Assembly (NCBI GenBank): GCA_021604885.1
Contig: BQJV01000095.1
Span: forward strand, 1 to 9,380
DNA: 9,380 bases
Reading direction: 5' to 3'
From: Acidimicrobiales bacterium
GTDB lineage: Bacteria; Actinomycetota; Acidimicrobiia; Acidimicrobiales; Aldehydirespiratoraceae
In this document: in pieces, positions 1-5,350 of the stretch
How positions within the stretch are numbered: the first letter of the stretch is position 1
How the letters are laid out: each line of letters opens with the position of its first letter
Notes under the pieces: model-generated
Told to the model about the DNA's origin: nothing
The model's database searches: none
What the model saw: the letters and a program-made list of their open reading frames with translations, nothing else
Made by a program: the position numbers and the translations under genes

Positions 1-1080
1 CTCGACCGTCCACCCGCCCTCGTGGACGAGCTGGTGGTGGAACCCGCACAGGCTCACGAGATTGGCGAGATCGGTGGGTCCGTGGTCGGCCCAATGGACG
101 ATGTGATGTGCATGGAGCCAGGAGCTCGCGCCACAACCCGGGAAGCGACAACTGCCGTGATCCCGGCGGAGCAGGGCCCGGCGGAGGCGTCGATTGAGCA
201 CCCGGGTCTCCCGTCCCTCGTCGCAGCCGTGTCCTTCGTGATCGACCACCACCGAGGACCGGATGTCGCACGCCCAGCGCCGCGCGACCTCGGGGTCGAC
301 GCGATGAACGCCGAGCGTGCACACGCCGTCGCTCGGTTCGTCGGCGATCGCCGAGAGTGTTTCGCTGTCGACGACGAGACTCAGCCGGCCGACGTCGCCG
401 CGCTCCGCAGCCGCCGGCGCGGCGGCCAGCGCCTGTTCGGCGAGCTGCAGCAGCGCATCGGCACGGACCGCGGCGAGCCCGCCCCGTTCGGCGATCACCT
501 CGGCCCGCCGCCGATCCGACCCCGAGACCGCCTCGTCGATGATCCGTGTCGCGACGACCTCGATGGCGGCCGCCACCGTGTCGATCATGTCCCTCGGCGC
601 GTCGACACGGAGGGTGCGGGTGCCGCCGTTGCCGTCGCCCTGCACGCAGCGCCGGCGTTCGAAGGCGCCCCGCGGGTCGTCCTCGTCCAGCGAACGGACG
701 ACCGCCGACACCAGCCGGTCGAGTTGAGCGCCTGAGGCGTGGCGGGCCTGCTCGACCCAGTCGGCATCGTCCTCCGCGCAGGCCACCCGGGTGATGGCGC
801 GCACCTTGCTGTAGGACAGCTCGCCCGCTGCGAACGCTGCGGTTGTGACCGGAAGCGCCCGCAGCGCCCGGGCGACCCGCACCTTCTCGCGAGCGGTGTG
901 GAGCGAATCGCCGCACTTCCACGAGAGCCACTCGGCGCACGATCGGGCGCCCCAGGTGAGCCAGCCCTCCCGTTCGTCATAGTCGGCGATCCAGTCGAGC
1001 AGCTGGGCAGTGGCTGCCGCCAGGTTGCCGCTCCACGAGGTGATCTCGGTCTCCAACCGCTCCAGTGGGATCTCGTCCAT
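1..1080 (-). CDS. DUF222 domain-containing HNH endonuclease (3' end truncated by window edge)
   Basis: The minus frame is open for 360 codons from an ATG at 1080 to the window edge, so the C-terminus is missing. Residues 1 to about 285 are the alpha-helical DUF222 region typical of actinobacterial HNH proteins. Residues about 300-355 are the HNH nuclease: the zinc-type cysteines C311 and C316 (CRFPGC), the HAHHIVHW core at 323-330, an Asn at 340, C345 and H348/H349. Family members are presumed Mg- or metal-dependent DNA endonucleases; they occur in many copies per actinobacterial genome and their biological role is poorly known. The start is supported by a GGAG about 5 nt upstream. The gene is divergent from the tRNA at 1223, with about 140 bp between them. 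GC is high (42 of 60 bases at 901-960). It probably belongs to the resident chromosome rather than to the element on its right, which is inference. Family assignment is secure; function is not. Confidence 0.93.
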   Translation of the reverse strand, partial: MDEIPLERLETEITSWSGNLAAATAQLLDWIADYDEREGWLTWGARSCAEWLSWKCGDSLHTAREKVRVARALRALPVTTAAFAAGELSYSKVRAITRVACAEDDADWVEQARHASGAQLDRLVSAVVRSLDEDDPRGAFERRRCVQGDGNGGTRTLRVDAPRDMIDTVAAAIEVVATRIIDEAVSGSDRRRAEVIAERGGLAAVRADALLQLAEQALAAAPAAAERGDVGRLSLVVDSETLSAIADEPSDGVCTLGVHRVDPEVARRWACDIRSSVVVDHEGHGCDEGRETRVLNRRLRRALLRRDHGSCRFPGCGASSWLHAHHIVHWADHGPTDLANLVSLCGFHHQLVHEGGWTVE

Positions 1081-1150
1081 GACCGCTCCGTTTCGTTGTC
1101 GTTCCAGTCGAAACTACCGACGGGGTGTGACAGTCTCCGACGGCGAAAAC

Positions 1151-1178
1151 GTCCCCGCGGGGACGTCCCCGCGGGGAC
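1151..1178. repeat. Tandem pair of perfect 14-bp palindromes (GTCCCCGCGGGGAC x2)
   Basis: GTCCCCGCGGGGAC occurs at 1151-1164 and again, with no gap, at 1165-1178. Each copy is a perfect palindrome and the 28 bp as a whole is also palindromic. It lies 8 bp upstream of the -35 of the tRNA-fMet promoter and about 70 bp upstream of the divergent DUF222 start. It could be a double operator, a GC-rich hairpin or part of a dispersed repeat family. The sequence alone does not decide. Confidence 0.85.
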
Positions 1179-1186
1179 GCCGGAGG

Positions 1187-1215
1187 TTGTCGACGGGGCC
1201 CGTCGCCGGTATCTT
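1187..1215 (+). promoter_or_regulatory. Promoter of tRNA-fMet
   Basis: A TTGTCG -35 (1187-1192) and a TATCTT -10 (1210-1215) are separated by exactly 17 bp. The -10 ends 7 nt before the first base of the tRNA, so transcription should start at about the mature 5' end. This is a good sigma-70-type match for a high-GC actinobacterium. Confidence 0.65.
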
Positions 1216-1222
1216 CCTCAGT

Positions 1223-1299
<77 letters not shown>

Positions 1300-1304
1300 C
1301 TCAG

Positions 1305-1335
1305 AAGGCCCGGAAACTAGCGGTTTCCGGGCCTT
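1305..1335 (+). terminator. Intrinsic terminator after tRNA-fMet
   Basis: A perfect 13-bp stem (AAGGCCCGGAAAC at 1305-1317, GTTTCCGGGCCTT at 1323-1335) with a 5-nt loop, ending in a short T run. It begins 6 nt after the tRNA CCA end. Such a strong hairpin directly after a single tRNA gene is best read as its terminator. The 79 bp from here to the kinase stop hold no gene. Confidence 0.85.
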
Positions 1336-1371
1336 TCACGTTCTTCGGTTCGGCGTGTGCCAATCGTAGAT

Positions 1372-1388
1372 CTCACAGAAAGCTCACA
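1372..1388. repeat. CTCACA direct repeat, 11-bp period, downstream of tRNA
   Basis: CTCACA occurs at 1372-1377 and 1383-1388, one helical turn apart, in the short gap between the tRNA terminator and the kinase stop codon. Short direct repeats flanking a tRNA att core can be integrase arm-binding sites. That function is a guess, and a six-base repeat can occur by chance. Confidence 0.25.
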
Positions 1389-1414
1389 CCTCAGCAACTG
1401 GAGAGCCACACGAA

Positions 1415-2461
1415 TCAATTCCCTAGCTTCTCGAAAATGCTCCTGAGCCGGCCTCCAGCGGCCCGCAAGTAGCCATCATCCGAACAGTGCTTGACGATCC
1501 GGTTGCCGGAAACGGCATGTCGGACATCGATGTTCGCTAGCGCAGCAGTCGTACCCGACGCCATGCAGACCGTGAGGTCAGACGGGTCATCGCTCGTCCA
1601 GCATCGAAGGTGGCCGGGGTGAGGCTGATTCTCCCTCCAGGATCGAGCAGGCGTTGCCCCGGCTCCGAGGTCGCTCTCAAATGACGTCATCGATGGGTAG
1701 CGGTCGCAGGGCATTTCCGCAAGCGCCCGCTCGATCCGAGACGCCAGTCGCTGACTGATGTGTGGCGCAAGGTCGCGGAGCGGCGTTGGGGGCCGCCCGG
1801 TTCGAGCGGGGTAGAGGTCTTGCCGCGTCCTGCTCGCGGCGAGGTCCTCGTGCGGATAGACCCCGGTAAGAAGCTGATAGGCCGTGGCTCCGAGCGACCA
1901 TATGTCTGACTGGACGGTCGCCGGCCCGCCCGTGAGCAATTCTGGTGCCGCCGTTACAGGAGTTCCTTCCGGAGGAGCCTCGCCGTTCGCATCCAAGGGA
2001 TGAGCGAAGCCGAAGTCTCCGACCATTGCCGAGCTCGTTGCGGACCAGAAGAGGTTCGCGGGCTTCACATCCCGGTGCACGATGCCGCCGTCGTGTGTAC
2101 GAGCGAGTCCTCGCGCGGCGCCTCGAACGATAGCCACTACCTCCCGGACCGAGAGGCGAGGTAGGTGGCCCGCCCCCTCAAGGGACCCGCTTGTGGCCAA
2201 CTGAGTGGCCAGGTACGGGATGCCAGCATCGACGTCCGCGTTGAAGATGCTCAATACATATTCGCTGTCGAGGCGAGTGAGCATTGTGGCCTCCTGCCAT
2301 GGCCAGCTACCGAGTTTCGCTGGATTGAGAAGCTTGAGCGCAACCACACGGTCGTCCTGATGGGTATCAATGGCCTCGTAGACGTCGCCATACGTTCCAC
2401 TGTCGATGTAGCGCGTCACCTCATACCGGTTGGCGAAGAGATGCCCCGTTGGAAGCGCCAT
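1415..2461 (-). CDS. Serine/threonine protein kinase, soluble, with short uncharacterised C-terminal tail
   Basis: 348 residues. The Hanks-type kinase domain covers about residues 12-268, with all key elements visible: glycine loop SGTYGDV (21-27), catalytic K43, helix-C E57, HRD catalytic loop with D131, K133 and N136, DFG at 149-151, an APE motif at 172-174 and D186 in SDIWSLG. It should therefore be an active ATP-dependent Ser/Thr kinase. Unlike housekeeping actinobacterial PknA/PknB proteins it has no transmembrane segment and no PASTA repeats, so it should be cytosolic. Residues about 275-348 form a tail I do not recognise (C287, C299, C326). The ATG at 2461 has no clear Shine-Dalgarno, but the domain begins at residue 12, which leaves little room for a later start. 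The start abuts the divergent start at 2462. GC is lower than in the left flank (32 of 60 at 2221-2280). The target is unknown; the location suggests an element-borne signalling or defence kinase (inference). Confidence 0.93.
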   Translation of the reverse strand: MALPTGHLFANRYEVTRYIDSGTYGDVYEAIDTHQDDRVVALKLLNPAKLGSWPWQEATMLTRLDSEYVLSIFNADVDAGIPYLATQLATSGSLEGAGHLPRLSVREVVAIVRGAARGLARTHDGGIVHRDVKPANLFWSATSSAMVGDFGFAHPLDANGEAPPEGTPVTAAPELLTGGPATVQSDIWSLGATAYQLLTGVYPHEDLAASRTRQDLYPARTGRPPTPLRDLAPHISQRLASRIERALAEMPCDRYPSMTSFESDLGAGATPARSWRENQPHPGHLRCWTSDDPSDLTVCMASGTTAALANIDVRHAVSGNRIVKHCSDDGYLRAAGGRLRSIFEKLGN

Positions 2462-2944
2462 GTGGACGACAATAGGACGGTGACAGTGGTCGTCGGTGCC
2501 TGGGTAGTGATGAAGAAGGTGCGCGGCGACAGATATCCCACTGTTGCCGTCGCCGTGTTGACCGGTGCCCGCAATGCTCCGACTCTCATCGAGGAGTTCG
2601 CCCTCGTCCCGCAGGGAGAGGACCTATCGGCGAGAGTCACTGATCTTGGTTCGGCTTTCTCGAACCGAGTCGAAGGCCTGAATGCGGACGTAGTCGTAGT
2701 TCGCCGAGCCGATCGTCCACAGCGGCCGTCCAACACCGAGGGTCCGCGTGAACGGCTCCTGGCGGAGGGTGCCCTGGCCTATGCCGCGGCCTCCTCCGGG
2801 GCAGACGTTGTCCTCTTGTGCGGTCGAGACCTTGCTTCGCAAGCGGGGACGTCGAAGGCATCGCTTGATGAGGAAGCAGAGGCCATGTTCGGAAGCGGAC
2901 CCAAGGAGTCCGTTGCGGCTGCACTCGCCGTACTTGGCGTCTGA
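2462..2944 (+). CDS. Hypothetical protein, possible RNase H/RuvC-like fold
   Basis: I chose a GTG start at 2462 because GGAAG (2451-2455) sits 6 nt upstream and the start then abuts the kinase start instead of overlapping it. The product is 160 residues. The same frame stays open upstream to 2165, but that part lies antisense to the kinase. An ATG at 2441 or 2510 is also possible. The sequence alternates predicted strands and helices: TVTVVVGAWVV, TVAVAVLTG, then strand ADVVVV, a helix with GALAYAA, strand ADVVLLCGRDLA and a final helix KESVAAALAVL. That order resembles RuvC/RNase H-like nucleases, but the acidic residues expected after the first and fourth strands are not obvious. If the fold is right it may be catalytically dead. 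No signal peptide or membrane segment. It converges on the HTH gene, the two stops being 1 nt apart. Function unknown. Confidence 0.6.
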   Translation: MDDNRTVTVVVGAWVVMKKVRGDRYPTVAVAVLTGARNAPTLIEEFALVPQGEDLSARVTDLGSAFSNRVEGLNADVVVVRRADRPQRPSNTEGPRERLLAEGALAYAAASSGADVVLLCGRDLASQAGTSKASLDEEAEAMFGSGPKESVAAALAVLGV

Positions 2945-2945
2945 C

Positions 2946-3425
2946 CTAGTCCGACCCCTGCCGAGTTGTAGCCGACGCCGACGCTATGTCCTGATCGTCG
3001 AGAAGAAGGGTGAGGATGATCTGGGACTGTTCGGCTAGAGCTGCTTCCAGTTCCTGGAGCGCCTGAGCATGGAGCTCGCTGGACCGTCGCTGCCGTTCGA
3101 CGACTCCCTGCAACAAGATCGCGGCATCCCTGAAGCGCTCGGCCTTCACCTCGGCATCGCCTACCATCTCGAGATCTCGAACGCGGTTCTCGAGGCCACC
3201 AAGCCGAGACCGGAGCGAGCCATCCCCGATTGGGAGCGAATCGCCGTCGAGAGGTCGACCCTCGTTGTCAGCGTGGATGAGAATTCGAGGGCGATGGGGT
3301 TGTGGCCCGACTATGCCGCTGAGCTTTCCGGAATGGAACATCTGGCGGACGGTGCTCGGCGAGCATCCGAGCGCGTCAGCCGCCTCACGCACAGTGATGC
3401 AGGCCTGACTCTCTGCCATAAGCAT
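2946..3425 (-). CDS. Helix-turn-helix DNA-binding protein with C-terminal coiled coil
   Basis: 159 residues. Residues about 10-50 (ITVREAADALGCSPSTVRQM, then a basic wing with HRPRILI) match the excisionase/MerR-like HTH_17 type, which binds DNA. Residues about 72-138 are a heptad-like helix rich in L, E, R and Q (for example LENRVRDLE, LQELEAALAEQ) and should form a dimerising coiled coil. The length exceeds a simple excisionase (60-80 residues), so a regulator role is more likely. No Shine-Dalgarno is visible at the ATG at 3425. A second ATG at 3419 lies about where transcription would begin from a TATTCT -10 (3427-3432, minus strand), so leaderless translation from 3419 is plausible. It is divergent from the gene at 3490 with a 64-bp gap that holds repeats it may bind. 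Target and function are otherwise unknown. Confidence 0.82.
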   Translation of the reverse strand: MLMAESQACITVREAADALGCSPSTVRQMFHSGKLSGIVGPQPHRPRILIHADNEGRPLDGDSLPIGDGSLRSRLGGLENRVRDLEMVGDAEVKAERFRDAAILLQGVVERQRRSSELHAQALQELEAALAEQSQIILTLLLDDQDIASASATTRQGSD

Positions 3426-3489
3426 GAGAATACGCTAGATAGCCACTGAACAACAATTCTATCGTGTGCGACTACGCTAAGGTCATGCT
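3426..3489. promoter_or_regulatory. Divergent control region with repeated heptamer and small inverted repeat
   Basis: The 64 bp between the HTH gene and the PRTase-like gene are AT-richer than their surroundings (27 G/C of 60 at 3421-3480). TACGCTA occurs at 3431-3437 and again at 3473-3479, 42 bp apart (about four helical turns). The inverted repeat GCTA-GA-TAGC (3434-3443) overlaps the first copy. On the minus strand TTGTTC (3453-3448) and TATTCT (3432-3427) form a possible -35/-10 pair with a short 15-bp spacer. Auto-regulation by the HTH protein is inference. Confidence 0.45.
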
Positions 3490-3924
3490 ATGGCGACGAT
3501 GGATCTACTCGAACTAGCAGATCACATCACCACGCGGAACGCTGATCTACTGAGTAGCGACGGTTGCGCTGCGGCACTCGACGGCGTGCTGTCTGCAGCT
3601 GCCGCAAGTGGGGCGCGGTGCCTTGCTGGGGCGACCTCGGCGGGCCATGCAATCTGCGGTGCAGCCGTTGTTCGGTCGAATGGTCGTCTTCGCCTCTGGA
3701 GGTCGGGAGATGCCGGGCCGGTACTCGTGGTCGACGGAGTCACTGCGTCAAGGATCGCGGTACAGGTCGTCCAGCGCCGGCTCGAGCATCGCGGACTGGC
3801 GACCTTCGCCCACGTGATTGGTCTAGTACAGCCCGTCGAGAGCTCAGCTAAATGCCCGGGATCGGAAGACGCTGGGCTCTTCACTGAGCACGATCGTTGG
3901 AGACGCGCGGAAACGGTTGCGTGA
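3490..3924 (+). CDS. Degenerate phosphoribosyltransferase-like protein
   Basis: 144 residues from an ATG at 3490 with AAGG (3479-3482) 7 nt upstream; an ATG at 3499 is an alternative. Residues 76-93 (VLVVDGVTASRIAVQVV, after GP) resemble the PRPP-binding motif of type I phosphoribosyltransferases, normally VLVVDDVxTTG. Here the second Asp is Gly (D82-G83) and the following TTG is TAS, so classical activity is doubtful. The segment SAAAASGARCLAGATSAGHAI (about 34-55) would match the earlier substrate-side strand-helix of the fold. No signal peptide or membrane span. The last 44 bp overlap the convergent integrase gene. I cannot name the substrate. It may be an orphan or regulatory PRTase-like domain of the sort seen in some conflict-system proteins; this is a family-level guess from one motif. 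Confidence 0.6.
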   Translation: MATMDLLELADHITTRNADLLSSDGCAAALDGVLSAAAASGARCLAGATSAGHAICGAAVVRSNGRLRLWRSGDAGPVLVVDGVTASRIAVQVVQRRLEHRGLATFAHVIGLVQPVESSAKCPGSEDAGLFTEHDRWRRAETVA

Positions 3925-5065
3925 CTGATCGCGTGGGCCCAGCGGCGATGAACCGCTGGCCGAGTGCCTCATCGAGCTGCTCGCCGATTGCGGGGAAGAG
4001 GTGGCCGTAGGTGCCGAGGGTGACGTTGATCGTCGAGTGGCCCATGCGTTCCATGATCGCTCTGGGGTGGGCGCCCTCTGCGATGAGGAAGGCGGCGTAG
4101 GTGTGGCGCAAGTCGTGAAACCTGGTGTCTCGGGGCAGGCCGGCGCGAACCACTGCGGGCTTGAAATGGCGGGGGTACCAGTTGGAGTGGCGGAGGGGTC
4201 CGCCGTCGGGCCCTTCGAACACGAGGTCGTTCTGCTTCCTGGCGGCGAGGTACGGGACGAGCATCTCGACCACCGGTGTGGGTATGCCGACTGAGCGCCG
4301 GGAGTAGGTCTTGGTGGGGCCGATGTTGAACTTTCCGTGCGCCTCGTCGGCTGACTCCGAGACCTCGACGCGGCGGCGTAGGAGGTTGATGCGGGACACC
4401 CGGAGCGCGCCGATCTCGCCGGCGCGGAGTCCGGTATAAGCGGCGAAGAGGATGAGGAGTGCGTAGTCGGGATACCCACCGTCGCGATGGGAGGCACCGC
4501 GCCGGAGCGGCGGTGGGTCCCTGATCTCCTCGGCGAGAGCCCACACCTGGTCTTCGTTGAGGAAGACCATCTCCGATTTGGCTTTCCTGGGCGCCTTGAT
4601 GTCTTCGACCGGGTTGGTCTTCACTACGCCGTTGCGGATGGCGAGCTTGAACACGAGGCGCATCACGTCGCGGATGTTGCGGACGGTCCCGGCGCCCTTG
4701 CCTTGGTTCGTCAGGTTCGACATGAATGCCAGGACCTCGGCGTGATCGATCGATGCCATGGGCCGATTCCCGAACTCCGGGAGCAGGTGGTTCCGGACTA
4801 TGGAGTCGTAGCTCTCACGCGTCTTGGGCTTCAGGTGGGTGGTCGTAGCACTCCACCTCTCGGCCCACTCGCCGAAGGATTGGCGACCGAGTTGAGGGTC
4901 GACCCAATCGTGACGGACCAGGTCCGCCTCGACGGTGTTGGCGTAGCGCTGGGCGTCGGTCTTGCGCTTGAACGTCTTCGTGCGCTGGCGGCGATCAGGC
5001 CCGCGGTAGACGACCTCGTACCGAGTGTGGCCGGCGGGTGTGGTTCGCTTCCGGATGCTCGCCAT
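3881..5065 (-). CDS. int: Tyrosine recombinase / phage-type integrase
   Basis: 394 residues, a full-length phage/ICE-type integrase. Residues 1-55 form an N-terminal arm-binding region (IRKRTTPAGHTRYEVVYRG, then a KTFKRKTDA segment). Residues about 62-145 are the SAM-like core-binding domain (FGEWAERW, LKPKTRESY). Residues about 165-365 are the catalytic domain with the full active site: R214 (TGLRAGEI), K252 (GPTKTYSRR), H317 and R320 (HDLRH), H343 (GHSTINVT) and nucleophile Y353 (TYGH). It should catalyse site-specific insertion and, with an excisionase, excision. AGGAGA (minus strand, 5079-5074) lies 8 nt before the ATG. It is third in a leftward unit after the wall hydrolase and excisionase, 69 nt after the latter. 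Its 3' end overlaps the convergent PRTase-like gene by 44 bp. The tRNA-fMet 2.6 kb downstream is the likely attachment gene (inference). Confidence 0.96.
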   Translation of the reverse strand: MASIRKRTTPAGHTRYEVVYRGPDRRQRTKTFKRKTDAQRYANTVEADLVRHDWVDPQLGRQSFGEWAERWSATTTHLKPKTRESYDSIVRNHLLPEFGNRPMASIDHAEVLAFMSNLTNQGKGAGTVRNIRDVMRLVFKLAIRNGVVKTNPVEDIKAPRKAKSEMVFLNEDQVWALAEEIRDPPPLRRGASHRDGGYPDYALLILFAAYTGLRAGEIGALRVSRINLLRRRVEVSESADEAHGKFNIGPTKTYSRRSVGIPTPVVEMLVPYLAARKQNDLVFEGPDGGPLRHSNWYPRHFKPAVVRAGLPRDTRFHDLRHTYAAFLIAEGAHPRAIMERMGHSTINVTLGTYGHLFPAIGEQLDEALGQRFIAAGPTRSVTQPFPRVSNDRAQ

Positions 5066-5134
5066 GGCTCTGGTCTCCTGCTGCTATCTGATCTGCGGAA
5101 CGTACGTGAGGACTGTGACAGGCGGCTGAGGCGA

Positions 5135-5350
5135 TCAGTCGAGGTGCTGCTGCTCGATGCGCTTGGTGGCGATCCACTCGGCCACGTCGTCCGGGTGGAA
5201 GCGGACGAACTTGCCGATCTTGTGGAAAGCGATCCGCCGCTCTTCGACGAGGCGACGCACGTAGCGCTCGGAGACGTCGAGCTGCTGAGCGAGGGTAGCG
5301 ATATCGATCAGCGAGGTGACGCCGTCATCACTGGTCTGCATGGCCGTCAC
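5135..5350 (-). CDS. xis: Excisionase-family helix-turn-helix protein
   Basis: 71 residues from a GTG at 5350. This start is preferred because AGGAGG (minus strand, 5363-5358) lies 7 nt upstream and the GTG overlaps the stop of the preceding peptidase gene as GTGA. An ATG three codons later (5341) gives 68 residues. The product is a single HTH_17/MerR-like domain: IATLAQQLDVSERYVRRLV is the HTH, IAFHKIGKFVRFHPDDVAEW the wing and the following helix. Size, fold and position directly before the integrase fit a recombination directionality factor that bends att DNA and drives excision. A role as a small transcriptional regulator cannot be excluded. The overlap implies translational coupling to the peptidase. 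Confidence 0.88.
   Translation of the reverse strand: MTAMQTSDDGVTSLIDIATLAQQLDVSERYVRRLVEERRIAFHKIGKFVRFHPDDVAEWIATKRIEQQHLD

Noticed and set aside
22..735. Plus-strand open frame of 237 codons
   Set aside because: It is antisense to the DUF222/HNH gene, whose zinc and HNH motifs are clear on the minus strand.
2165..2461. N-terminal extension of the plus-strand gene that ends at 2944
   Set aside because: It runs antisense to the kinase N-terminus. The kinase motifs are certain there, and a ribosome site supports a start at 2462.
3069..3449. Plus-strand 126-codon frame
   Set aside because: It is antisense to the HTH/coiled-coil gene, whose domain pattern is convincing; no ribosome site was seen for the plus frame.
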